Shown one piece after another: positions 50,813-59,186 of a stretch of DNA of 64,000 bases; the stretch's first letter is position 1, and each line of letters starts with the position of its first letter. The stretch is from an uncultured Pseudomonadota bacterium (GTDB lineage Bacteria > Myxococcota_A > UBA796 > SXON01): contig CAISIK010000122.1 in NCBI GenBank assembly GCA_903885375.1, positions 1-64,000 on the forward strand, given 5' to 3'. A model generated the notes under the pieces. That model saw only the letters and a program-made list of their open reading frames with translations, did not search any database and was not told the DNA's origin. The position numbers and the translations under genes were made by a program.

Positions 50813-53524
50813 GTGAACCCCACCGCTGTGGATGCGCTCGACGTACTCGGTCGCACCCTGAACTTCCTCCTCCGCGATCCCTCCACCAGCCTGGTGCGGA
50901 CCCGCTTCGTGGAGAGTACCCTCACCCCGTGGGCGGCTCGCCTCGGCGGGGCCGTGCCCGAGGAGCTGAGCGACGATGTGGTGGCGGTTCGTGTGGCCCT
51001 CGCCGGGTTCGACGACTCCGAGCTGCAGGACCGCCTCGAGCGCACGCGTGCCATGGCGGCGCTCGTGGAGCGGGTGCGCTCCCGGATCGGCGAGGCCGTG
51101 CCCCGCGGGCACGAAGTGCTCGCCGTCCTTCTCCCGGCCGGCATCGCGACCGACCTTCCGCCCGTCACGCCCCGCGTAGAGCTGCCGCCGGCCCCCGTCA
51201 TCGATCTCACCGGCACCGCCCCCTGGCCCGAAGAGGTCGCGGCCGAGGCTGCCAGCGCAGAGGCCGCTGCGCCCACCGGCGCGCCCGCGCCCGGCGGGCG
51301 AGGGCGTCACGGCCGGGATCGTTCCCGCCGGAGCCCCGAGGTGGAGGCTCCCCCCGCGGCACCGATTGAGCCGCCGCCCCCGCCCGTGGTGGTGGCCCCG
51401 CCGCCGCCCCCGCCGCCCCCGCCGCCGCTCCATGCGCTCGGCGCACCGGAAGGCAGCGGCGCCACGCTCGCCACCCTCGGCGCCACCGCCGAGGAGGTGG
51501 AGAAGTTCGCGGCGCACGAAGTCAACAGCATCGCCGAGCTCCTGCTGCTCGCGCCCGCGGCCCTGGATCGCGCCGGGGAGCGCCTGGTCGACGGCGTGCC
51601 GCCCGAGGGTCCCGTTCTGCTCCGCGGCCGGGTGTCCCGCCGCTTCACCCGCCTCACCCCCACCGCGCATCGTTTCGAGCTCACGCTCCACACCGACCGC
51701 GGCGAGGTCGTCTGCCGTTGGTTCGGCCAGGTCCCCCCGGAGGTGCTCGGCACTCGCTCGGGCAGCACGCTCGGGCTCGTCGGCCGGTACGAGGCCGATG
51801 AGGGCGTTTCGGTGCTCTACGAGGCCGAGCCCCTCGGGGTGGATGGCCGCGGGGGCGACTGGCTGCCGCGCTACGAAATCCCCGGCGTGGCCGATACCCG
51901 CACCCGCGAGCTGATGCGTGCCGCGCTCCGCACCGTGGAAGGCGTGCTCGCCGAACACCTCCCGCCCGAGGTGATCGAGCGCCACAAGCTCACGCCCCTC
52001 CCCCTCGCCTTGCGTGACGTGCACTTCCCCAGCAACGTCCAGCGCAAGGGCCGGTTGCGGCTCGCGTTCGATGAGCTGTTCCAGGTCCAGCTCGGCCTCG
52101 CGCTGCTCCGTGCCCCCGAGCGTCGCGAGCGCGGCACCGCCCACAGCGTCCAGCATGGCCTCACCAGCCGCGCGCTGGCGCTCAGCGGCTGGCAGTTCAA
52201 CGATGGCCAGGAGGCCGTTTTCGACACCATCCGTCGTGACCTTCGCCGCGGCGTTCCCATGGAGCGCCTCATCCAGGGTGATGTGGGCAGCGGCAAGGGC
52301 GCCGTGGTGCGCGCGGCCATGACGGTGATCGCCGAGGAGAAGCAGCAGGTCTTCTTCTGCGCGGCCGACTCGCTGGCCGCCGAGCATCACCACCTCTTCG
52401 CCGCCGAATGGTGGCGCTCCATCGGCATCGAGCCCCTGCTCCTGCTCGGGCCGCCCACGCGTGCGCAGGCGGAGGCCATCCACAAGGGCGAAACGCTCGT
52501 CATCTACGGCACCGCTGCGCTCCTCGAGAGCCCCCCCCAGGTGCGGAAGTTGGGGCTCGTGGTGGTGGAGCAGTCCGGCACCTTCGGCCCGCCGGACCTC
52601 TCCCGGCTCGACACCGGCGGCATCCGTCCCGATCTGCTCGTGGTCACGCCCACGCCCGTGCCCGCGCTCGTGGCGATGACGGTGTACAGCCAGCTCACGA
52701 TGAGCGTGGTCAGCAAGCCCGCCATGCACCGGGTGGACACTCGGGTGCTCGCCCCCGCCCAGCGTGATGAGGCCTACGCCGCCGCTCGCGAGGCCCTCGC
52801 GGCCGGCCGTCAGGTCATTCTCGTGTTCCCCTTCCGCTCCGGCCGCACCGACCTGCTGAGCCCCTCCGAGGCGCGGCGCATGGCGGAGGTGCTCACCCAG
52901 CAGCAGCTCCCGGGCGCCCGCATCTCGCTCTTCTCGGGCGGGCTCACCCCCACCGAGCGGTTCCGCGCCTACGACGACTTCCAGCACCGCCGCTGCGATG
53001 TGCTCCTCGCCACCACGGCCTTCGAAGAAGGCCCGATCGTGCCGAACGCCTCCGTCATCATCGCGGAATACGCCGAGGGCTACGATCTGGTGCGCCTCCA
53101 CCGCCTTCGCAACCACATCGCGAACGGCTGGGTGCCCGGCAAGTGTTTCTTCGTGCAGAGCGACGATGCGCCGGCCGAAGCCGCCGCGCGCCTCGAGCTC
53201 GTGGCCACCGAAGACGATGGCTTCCGCGTGGCCGACCTCGACCTCGGCCAGCGCGGCGTGGCCGCCGCCCTCGGCGAAAACGCCGACGTCCCCCGGTTCA
53301 CGTGGGCCGACCCCGCGCAGGACCGTGAAATGCTCACCAAGGCGCGGCAGGAGGCGTTCAAGCTCCTCTCGCTCGACCCCGGCCTGCGTCGCCGCCAGAA
53401 CCGACCCTTGCTGAACCTCGTCCGCATGCGTTTCGGCGAGGAGCCGCAAACCCAGGACGGCCCTCCGCCCCCGCCGGTCGGGGGGGACGGGGGCTCCCGT
53501 CGTCGCCGCCGTCGCCGGAGGTAG
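50813..53524 (+). CDS. RecG-like helicase homologue with degenerate motor motifs
   Basis: A 903-residue protein clearly related to RecG (wedge/OB domain around residues 270-340, two RecA-like lobes, and the RecG segments LPLALRDVHFP, LAFDELFQVQLGLAL and SGGLTPTERF). The motor residues are altered: Walker A is GDVGSGKG (489-496), DEQHRFG has become VEQSGTFG, the TATPIPR step is VTPTPVPA, and the QLRGRVGRG arginine-finger motif reads RLRNHIANG. A proline-rich insert (residues 170-215) and a C-terminal run of Arg residues are extra. It is probably unable to hydrolyse ATP in the usual way. It follows greA and precedes an SRPBCC gene. Confidence 0.8.
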   Translation: MNPTAVDALDVLGRTLNFLLRDPSTSLVRTRFVESTLTPWAARLGGAVPEELSDDVVAVRVALAGFDDSELQDRLERTRAMAALVERVRSRIGEAVPRGHEVLAVLLPAGIATDLPPVTPRVELPPAPVIDLTGTAPWPEEVAAEAASAEAAAPTGAPAPGGRGRHGRDRSRRSPEVEAPPAAPIEPPPPPVVVAPPPPPPPPPPLHALGAPEGSGATLATLGATAEEVEKFAAHEVNSIAELLLLAPAALDRAGERLVDGVPPEGPVLLRGRVSRRFTRLTPTAHRFELTLHTDRGEVVCRWFGQVPPEVLGTRSGSTLGLVGRYEADEGVSVLYEAEPLGVDGRGGDWLPRYEIPGVADTRTRELMRAALRTVEGVLAEHLPPEVIERHKLTPLPLALRDVHFPSNVQRKGRLRLAFDELFQVQLGLALLRAPERRERGTAHSVQHGLTSRALALSGWQFNDGQEAVFDTIRRDLRRGVPMERLIQGDVGSGKGAVVRAAMTVIAEEKQQVFFCAADSLAAEHHHLFAAEWWRSIGIEPLLLLGPPTRAQAEAIHKGETLVIYGTAALLESPPQVRKLGLVVVEQSGTFGPPDLSRLDTGGIRPDLLVVTPTPVPALVAMTVYSQLTMSVVSKPAMHRVDTRVLAPAQRDEAYAAAREALAAGRQVILVFPFRSGRTDLLSPSEARRMAEVLTQQQLPGARISLFSGGLTPTERFRAYDDFQHRRCDVLLATTAFEEGPIVPNASVIIAEYAEGYDLVRLHRLRNHIANGWVPGKCFFVQSDDAPAEAAARLELVATEDDGFRVADLDLGQRGVAAALGENADVPRFTWADPAQDREMLTKARQEAFKLLSLDPGLRRRQNRPLLNLVRMRFGEEPQTQDGPPPPPVGGDGGSRRRRRRRR

Positions 53525-53525
53525 C

Positions 53526-53954
53526 ATGCCCGCCGCCCATCGCAGCATCCTGGTCAAGGTCCCGCCCGATCGGCTCATGGCGGTGATCACCGACTTTGCC
53601 GCCTACCCGCGGTTCCTCCCCGAGATGGAGGAGGCCACGGTCGTGCGTCAGGATGGGGATGTCTGGGTGGTGAAGTTCGCGGTGCGGGTGGTGCGTCGCC
53701 TCGAGTACACCCTCCGCCTCGAGCGGCTCACCCCCACGCGCCTGCGCTGGTCGCTGGTGGAGGGCATGTTCAAGGCCAACAACGGCGGGTGGGATCTCAC
53801 CCCCGTCGCCGACGGCGCCCAAACGCAGGCAGAGTACGACATCGCGCTGGAGATCGGCATGTTCGTGCCGGGCAGCGTCTTGAAGACCCTGGTGGAGTCG
53901 AGCCTGCCCGCCACGCTGGAGGCGTTTCGTCGCGAGGCCGAGGCGCGCGGCTGA
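53526..53954 (+). CDS. SRPBCC/COQ10-like lipid-binding protein
   Basis: A 142-residue START-like protein. The family pattern is clear: VPPDRLMAVITDFAAYPRFLPEMEEATVV near the N-terminus, then a beta sheet and a long C-terminal helix (LVESSLPATLEAFRREAE). Relatives include RatA and COQ10-like ubiquinone-binding proteins and polyketide cyclase-type proteins; the ligand is not known. Its ATG lies 1 nt after the RecG-like stop. Confidence 0.8.
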   Translation: MPAAHRSILVKVPPDRLMAVITDFAAYPRFLPEMEEATVVRQDGDVWVVKFAVRVVRRLEYTLRLERLTPTRLRWSLVEGMFKANNGGWDLTPVADGAQTQAEYDIALEIGMFVPGSVLKTLVESSLPATLEAFRREAEARG

Positions 53955-53957
53955 GGG

Positions 53958-54935
53958 GTGCGCGCAAGCTGGCTCATCCCGGTCCGCAACGGCGCCCAGT
54001 GGCTCGGGGAGGCCGTGGTTTCGGCCCTCGCCGACTCCGAACCCACCGACGAGCTCCTCGTCATTGACGACGGCAGCACCGACAGCCCGGCGCGGGTGCT
54101 CCCCGATGATCCGCGCGTCCGGCTCCTGACCCAGCCCCCCCGCGGCATCGTCGCCGCGTTGGAGAACGGGCGGGCCCACGCGCGCAACCCGTTGCTCGCG
54201 CGGCTCGACTGCGATGACCTCGTGCTGCCTGGCCGCCTGCGCGCCCAGCGCGTGATGTTCGACGATCCGCAGATCGTGGCGGTGGGCGGGCAGGCGCGCG
54301 CCATCGCCGACTCGGGCCATGTTCCCGAAGGCATGGCCCGCTACGTCCAGTGGGTGAACAGCGTGGAGCACCCCGTTCGGGAGCTCCTCGTGGAGAGCCC
54401 GATGTTCCACCCGGCCACCACGCTTCGGGCCAGCGCGGTGGCGGCCATCGGCGGATACCGGGAGGGCCCCTTCCCCGAGGACTACGACCTGTTCCTGCGC
54501 CTGCAGGGCGCAGGCGGGCGCCTCTACAACCTCCGCCGCGAGGTGCTCGCCTGGCGGGATCGGCCCGGCCGCCTCACCCGCACCGACCCCCGCTACGCGC
54601 GCACCGCCTTCCTGCCGCTCAAGCAGGACTGGCTCGCCGCGGGCCCCCTGTCCCGCCCTCGGCGGGTGGTCCTCTGGGGCGCGAACCGGGCCGGCCGCCC
54701 CTGGACGCCCTGGCTCATCGCGCAGGGCCACGATGTGCCCTTCGTGGTGGACATCGGCCCCTTCACGAGTCGCCACGGCAGGCCCGTCCTGCCGCCCGAG
54801 GCCATCGTCGACGCCCGGTTCGATCTGCTGCTGGTCGCGGTGGGCAAGCGTGGCGCGCGCCACTCGATCCGCGAGGACATCGCCCGGCTGCGACCCGACC
54901 TCGAGGAGGGGCGGGACTGGTTCGCGCTCGCCTGA
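53958..54935 (+). CDS. Family 2 glycosyltransferase with extra C-terminal domain
   Basis: A 325-residue GT-A glycosyltransferase starting at GTG. The N-terminus WLIPVRNGAQWL leads to VIDDGSTDSP and the metal-binding RLDCDDLVLPGRL; FPEDYDLFLRL and the acidic base region follow. From about residue 235 a short nucleotide-binding-like unit (RVVLWGANRAGRPW, then VPFVVDIGPFTSRHG) appears, which is not usual for GT2 proteins. The acceptor is not known; cell-surface glycans are likely. It converges on a lipoprotein gene. Confidence 0.85.
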   Translation: MRASWLIPVRNGAQWLGEAVVSALADSEPTDELLVIDDGSTDSPARVLPDDPRVRLLTQPPRGIVAALENGRAHARNPLLARLDCDDLVLPGRLRAQRVMFDDPQIVAVGGQARAIADSGHVPEGMARYVQWVNSVEHPVRELLVESPMFHPATTLRASAVAAIGGYREGPFPEDYDLFLRLQGAGGRLYNLRREVLAWRDRPGRLTRTDPRYARTAFLPLKQDWLAAGPLSRPRRVVLWGANRAGRPWTPWLIAQGHDVPFVVDIGPFTSRHGRPVLPPEAIVDARFDLLLVAVGKRGARHSIREDIARLRPDLEEGRDWFALA

Positions 54936-54937
54936 GC

Positions 54938-55393
54938 TCAGCGCGCGGCGAGCGCCACGAAGAGGTGATCTCCGCAGTCGAGGACCACCCCGGCGCCGTA
55001 GTCGCGAAGCCCCAGCCCCACCCCGCCGTAGCGGATGCAGGCGAGCTTCCAGCTCGCACGCGCGGAGTTGTGCTGGAGGACGGCGAGCTCCGCCGGCGTG
55101 AACAGCACGTCGGCGATGTCGTCGGCCACCCAGTGCGCCCGCGGGCCGAGCGGCGCGCCGAGCGTTTCCTCGAGCCAGGGCGCCGCGCCGCCGGGCACGG
55201 AAACCCACGCGACAACGCGCGCGTCGCCCCGACCGCCGCCCACCCGATCGGCATCCCCGGCCTGCGTGAGCCAGCGCGCCGCCTCGGCGTTCGGCGGCAA
55301 CCGGGTGCGTTCCGCCAGGCCCGGCAGGTCCTCGCGAAGGGTCCCGGCCGGCGGCTCTCCCATGGAACAGGCGAGGGCGAGCCAGGGGGTCAA
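54938..55393 (-). CDS. Small lipoprotein coupled to murG
   Basis: A 151-residue protein. TTG 55393 is proposed as start; it overlaps the murG stop as TTGA and gives MTPWLALACSMG, a very short lipobox signal. ATG 55363 is the alternative and would lack the lipid anchor. The mature part (EEALGAP-like turn, DDIADVLFTPAELAVLQHNSARASWKLACIRYGG and a beta end VVLDCGDHLFVAL) has two or three Cys residues. No family was recognised. The murG link suggests an envelope role. Confidence 0.6.
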   Translation of the reverse strand: MTPWLALACSMGEPPAGTLREDLPGLAERTRLPPNAEAARWLTQAGDADRVGGGRGDARVVAWVSVPGGAAPWLEETLGAPLGPRAHWVADDIADVLFTPAELAVLQHNSARASWKLACIRYGGVGLGLRDYGAGVVLDCGDHLFVALAAR

Positions 55394-56478
55394 GCGGGCG
55401 CGCGCTCCAGGATCAGGCCGGCGATGGCCTCGGCCACGTCGGCGCGGGCGAGCGAGCGCGCGGCCTTCGACATCGCCGACAGCGCCGCGCGGTCGCCCAG
55501 CAGGCGGCGGAGCTCCCCGGCCACCGCCGTGGGATCGAGTCCCTTCTCCACGACCACGCGCGCCGCCCCCGCCGCTTCCAGCCCGCGGGCGTTGGCCTCC
55601 TGATGGTTGTCGGTCACGTTGGGCGAGGGCACCAGCACGGAAGGTTTGCCCACCGCGCAGAGCTCGGCGAGCGTGCTGCTGCCGGCGCGGGCGAGCACGA
55701 GGTCGGCCACGGCGAATGCATCGCCCATCTGGTCCTCGTAGCCGCGCACCTCCACGTGCCGGCGCGCCTCGGGGGCCAGGGCATCGTAGGCCGCCCGGAC
55801 CTCGTCGAAGTAGCGCGGACCGGTGAGGTGGAGGATGGCGTACTCGCGCTCCGGGTCGGCCGCTGCGGCGAGCGCGACCGCGTTGATGGTGGCGGCGCCG
55901 AGGGAGCCGCCCACCACGAGGAGCACCGGGCGACCGGCGGGGAGGCCGTACTTCTCGCTGCTCCCGGACAGGATCCGGGCATTGACGGGACAGCCCACGG
56001 TGACCATTTCCGCGCCGCCGGGAAGGTGCTTGCGGGTGGCCTCGTAGGTGAGGAGCACGAGGCGGCTCACCCGCGCGCAGAGGCGGTTGGCGAGCCCGGG
56101 CGACACATTGCTCTCGTGGATGACCGCCGGCAAGCCCAGCGACCACGCCGCGAGCACGGTGGGCGCCATCACGTAGCCCCCCACTCCGAGCACGAGCGTG
56201 GCGCCGTCGGCCTTGAGCAGGCGCCGCGCGGACCACGTGGCCGCGAGCAACGCGAACGCGAACTTCACCTTCGCGAGGAGCCCGCTGCGGGGGAAGGGCA
56301 CGCCCTCGACCGCGCGAAACCGGTAGCCCCGCTGGGGCGCGACCCGGCCTTCGAGCCGAGCGCCATCGCCGTAGTAGGCCACCTCGTGGCCACGGGCGCG
56401 AAGCGCATCGCCCATGGCCAGGGCAGGGTAGACGTGGCCGCCGGTGCCGCCGCCCGCGAGGATGACCGTATGGGGCAT
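55390..56478 (-). CDS. murG: UDP-GlcNAc:lipid I N-acetylglucosaminyltransferase (MurG)
   Basis: MurG makes lipid II for peptidoglycan on the inner face of the cytoplasmic membrane. The 362 residues include GGGTGGHVYPALA at the N-terminus, IHESNVSPGLANR, VVGGSLGA and ARAGSSTLAELCAVGKPSVLVPSPNVTDNHQ in the UDP-GlcNAc site. The ATG at 56478 is preceded 5 nt upstream by TACATT and no Shine-Dalgarno site. It is separated from other mur/fts genes here and coupled to a small lipoprotein gene. Confidence 0.97.
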   Translation of the reverse strand: MPHTVILAGGGTGGHVYPALAMGDALRARGHEVAYYGDGARLEGRVAPQRGYRFRAVEGVPFPRSGLLAKVKFAFALLAATWSARRLLKADGATLVLGVGGYVMAPTVLAAWSLGLPAVIHESNVSPGLANRLCARVSRLVLLTYEATRKHLPGGAEMVTVGCPVNARILSGSSEKYGLPAGRPVLLVVGGSLGAATINAVALAAAADPEREYAILHLTGPRYFDEVRAAYDALAPEARRHVEVRGYEDQMGDAFAVADLVLARAGSSTLAELCAVGKPSVLVPSPNVTDNHQEANARGLEAAGAARVVVEKGLDPTAVAGELRRLLGDRAALSAMSKAARSLARADVAEAIAGLILERAPA

Positions 56479-56483
56479 CCGCG

Positions 56484-56489
56484 AATGTA
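56484..56489 (-). promoter_or_regulatory. Candidate -10 box for leaderless murG mRNA
   Basis: TACATT on the minus strand fits TANNNT and ends 5 nt before the murG ATG (gap CGCGG). The divergent JAMM-DinG gene has CATAGG 9 nt before its GTG in the same 44-nt gap. Confidence 0.35.
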
Positions 56490-56522
56490 GCCCGACGGGG
56501 CCGCGGGCCATAGGGCGCCACG

Positions 56523-58874
56523 GTGACCGCCGAACGATTCACCGGCACCGCTGCGGCGGCGCTTCGTCGCCAGATCCAGCTGGCCGGTGGCATCGAGATC
56601 TTCGCGGTCGGCACCCTCGACGAGGCCGGCCACGTCGCCGAGATCGAGGTGCACGCGCGCGGCAACGCGCAGTCGGTGAACGCCCCCCACGGCCGCGCCC
56701 GCTCCGGCCAGGTGGTGATCCACAACCACCCCAGCGGGAACATCCGGCCGAGCGAGCCCGACATGGTCCTCGCCGCGCAGTTCGGCGAGGATGGCGTGGG
56801 CTTTGTGATCGTGAACAGCGGGGTCACGGAGGCGCAGTGGGTGGTGGAGCCACACGCCCGCACCCTCCGCCCGATCGACCGCGCCGCCCTCCTCGCCATC
56901 TTCGACACCCAGCTCCCGGCGGCGCTCGCCGGCTGGGAGCCCCGGCCCGGCCAGCGCGAGATGGCGCTGGCGGTGGCCCGCACCTTCGATGAGGGCGGTG
57001 TGGCCGCGCTCGAAGCCGGCACCGGCACGGGCAAGTCGCTCGCCTACCTCGCCCCGGCCGTGCTCTGGGCGGTGCAGAACGACCGGCGCGTGGTCGTGTC
57101 CACCTACACGCGCACCCTGCAGGCGCAGCTCGCCACCGACGACCTCCCTGCGCTCGCGCGCGTGCTGCCCCACCGGTCGGCGGTCCTGAAGGGGCGGAAC
57201 AACTACCTGTGCCGGCGGAAGCTGCAGCTCGCGGTGGAGGAGGGCGTGGAGGGCGCGGCGCGGGTGGCCGAGTGGGTGCAGACGAGCCTCACCGGCGACT
57301 TCGCGGAGGCCGGGTTCGCGATCGACGACGACCTGCAGGACCGCGTGGAGAGCGACACCGACCAGACCCTGCGGGCCGCCTGCCCCCACTTCAACACCTG
57401 CTTCTACTACCAGGCCCGACGGGCCGCGGCGGCTGCGCACCTCGTGGTCGTGAACCACGCCCTCCTCTTCCGCGACCTCGCCCTGAAGGCGGAGTCCGGC
57501 GGGCGCGGCATCCTCCCCGACTTCGACCGGCTGGTGATGGACGAGGGGCACCACCTCGAGGACGCCGCCACCCGCGCCGGCGACAGCCGCCTCTCCGCCG
57601 CCGCCGTCCGCCGCGCCGTGGCACCGCTCCTGCCGGGCCGGAAGCGGCCGGGCGCCCTCGACCGCCTCGCCGAGCGGGTGAAGGGGCTCGCCGGTCCGGC
57701 CGGCGCGGCCGCAGACCTCGCCGTGCACGCCCGCGACACCGCCGAGATCGGCTTCGCCGGACTCCAGCCGGCCGGGAACGTGCCGATCCGCGTGGTGGGC
57801 GCCGCGCCCGACCTCCCTTTCTTTGCGGGGCTCATCGAGGAGCTCGAGCTGGCGGCCGCGGCGCTCGGCGGTGTTGAAGCGGCAGTAGACGTGGCCGAGC
57901 TGCCCGCCGCCCAGCGCCAGCCGCTCCTCGACCTCCAGCGCAGCCGCCGGCGGCTCCAGGAGCAGGCGCAGACGGCCGCCGCCTTCCTCGACGACGACGC
58001 GGCGCGCGTGCGCTTCCTCGACCCCGGAAAGCGCGGCGTGGCCGCCGCCAACGCGCCGTTGGACATCGCCCCCTTCGTGCGTGGCCTGCTGCAAGAAAAG
58101 CTCGCCGCCACCGTGCTCACCAGCGCCACCCTGGCGGTGAACGGCAACGCCGAGCCGTGGCTGGCGCGGGTCGGCCTCACCGGCGCCACCTTCGAGGCCT
58201 TCCCCTCCCCCTTCGACTACGGCCGGCAGGCCCTGCTCGGCCTCCCCCGCGACCTGCCCCTCCCCGACGCGCCCGACGCGCCCGAGCGCATCGCCGCGCT
58301 GCTCGTGGCGGCCATCGAAGCCAGCCGCGGCGGCGCCTTCGTGCTGTGCACGAGCTACGCCGCCGTCGAGGACCTCGGCGGCCGGGTGAACGCGGCCCTC
58401 GGAGGGCGGTACGCAGTGCTCCGACAGGGCAAGGGGAGCCGCGAGGCGCTCCTCGCGCGCTTCCGCGACGACCGCGGGAGCGTGCTCTTCGGCACCGACA
58501 GCTTCTGGGAGGGCGTGAGCGTGAAGGGCGATGCCCTGCGCCTCGTGGCCATCCCCCGCCTCCCGTTCCGCGTGCCGACGGAGCCGGTTTCGCAGGCGCG
58601 GCACGAGCGCCTCGTGAAGCAGGGGGTGGATCCCTTCCGGGCGTGGTCCTTGCCGGAGGCCGTGCTCCGGCTGCGGCAGGGCTTCGGGCGGCTCATCCGC
58701 ACCGGTACCGACCGTGGCGCCGTCCTCATCTGCGACCGACGCATCCACGAGATGTGGTACGGCCGCATCTTCCTGGCGAGCCTGCCCCCCGCCCGGCGGG
58801 TGGTGGGGCCCGGGCGGGCGGTCGTGGAGGCGATGCGCGAGTTCTACGCCGCGGGCAGCCCGCACCAGGCCTGA
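56523..58874 (+). CDS. JAMM (RadC-like) domain fused to a DinG/XPD-type helicase
   Basis: A 783-residue protein starting at GTG. Residues of about 20-120 hold a JAB/JAMM unit with a full HxH-x7-SxxD site: His67, His69, Ser77, Asp80 (HNHPSGNIRPSEPD). From about residue 140 it is a superfamily 2 helicase of the DinG/XPD group: Walker A EAGTGTGKS (164-172), DEGH, TSATL, the GTDSFWEGVSVKGD segment and QGFGRLIRTGTDRG. In the iron-sulphur region only three Cys are seen (LCRRK, ACPHFNTC); the fourth ligand is missing. The pairing of an isopeptidase-like domain and helicase is unusual. Confidence 0.85.
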   Translation: MTAERFTGTAAAALRRQIQLAGGIEIFAVGTLDEAGHVAEIEVHARGNAQSVNAPHGRARSGQVVIHNHPSGNIRPSEPDMVLAAQFGEDGVGFVIVNSGVTEAQWVVEPHARTLRPIDRAALLAIFDTQLPAALAGWEPRPGQREMALAVARTFDEGGVAALEAGTGTGKSLAYLAPAVLWAVQNDRRVVVSTYTRTLQAQLATDDLPALARVLPHRSAVLKGRNNYLCRRKLQLAVEEGVEGAARVAEWVQTSLTGDFAEAGFAIDDDLQDRVESDTDQTLRAACPHFNTCFYYQARRAAAAAHLVVVNHALLFRDLALKAESGGRGILPDFDRLVMDEGHHLEDAATRAGDSRLSAAAVRRAVAPLLPGRKRPGALDRLAERVKGLAGPAGAAADLAVHARDTAEIGFAGLQPAGNVPIRVVGAAPDLPFFAGLIEELELAAAALGGVEAAVDVAELPAAQRQPLLDLQRSRRRLQEQAQTAAAFLDDDAARVRFLDPGKRGVAAANAPLDIAPFVRGLLQEKLAATVLTSATLAVNGNAEPWLARVGLTGATFEAFPSPFDYGRQALLGLPRDLPLPDAPDAPERIAALLVAAIEASRGGAFVLCTSYAAVEDLGGRVNAALGGRYAVLRQGKGSREALLARFRDDRGSVLFGTDSFWEGVSVKGDALRLVAIPRLPFRVPTEPVSQARHERLVKQGVDPFRAWSLPEAVLRLRQGFGRLIRTGTDRGAVLICDRRIHEMWYGRIFLASLPPARRVVGPGRAVVEAMREFYAAGSPHQA

Positions 58875-58892
58875 CGTGCGCCCTCGCCGGCG

Positions 58893-59150
58893 CTACTCCT
58901 CGGGCTCCTCGGGCTCCTCGAGCTCCTCGTCCTCGCCGTCGTCCTCGGCGTCTTCGAAGTCGTCCTCCTCCTCCTCGGCGTCTTCTTCGTCGAGCGCGTC
59001 CCACTCGTCCTCGTCGACCCACTCGTCGCCTTCTTCGTCGGCCTCGTCGTCGTCTTCCTCTTCGTCGTCGGCGTCGTCGTCGTCGCTCCAATCCTCGTCG
59101 TCGAAGTCATCCTCGTCGAACTCGTCGGGGCCCGCGTACAGGGTCGGCAT
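58893..59150 (-). CDS. Small, extremely acidic protein
   Basis: An 85-residue protein from ATG 59150, preceded by AGGAG at 5 nt, which decides this start over an earlier ATG. After MPTLYAGPDEF, 58 of 85 residues are Asp or Glu, with a few Trp and Phe (DEDW, DEWVDED). Such chains are disordered and can act as DNA mimics, metal binders or chaperone tails; there is no homology to decide. It converges on the JAMM-DinG gene with 18 nt between stops, and lies 37 nt downstream of the dienelactone hydrolase gene. Confidence 0.7.
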   Translation of the reverse strand: MPTLYAGPDEFDEDDFDDEDWSDDDDADDEEEDDDEADEEGDEWVDEDEWDALDEEDAEEEEDDFEDAEDDGEDEELEEPEEPEE

Positions 59151-59186
59151 GTCCACTCCTGACGAAAACATATCCGAGCCGCCCGC

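Noticed and set aside
50795-53590. Minus-strand frame of more than 900 codons opposite the RecG-like gene
   Set aside because: No motif; it mirrors a gene with clear RecG homology on the plus strand.
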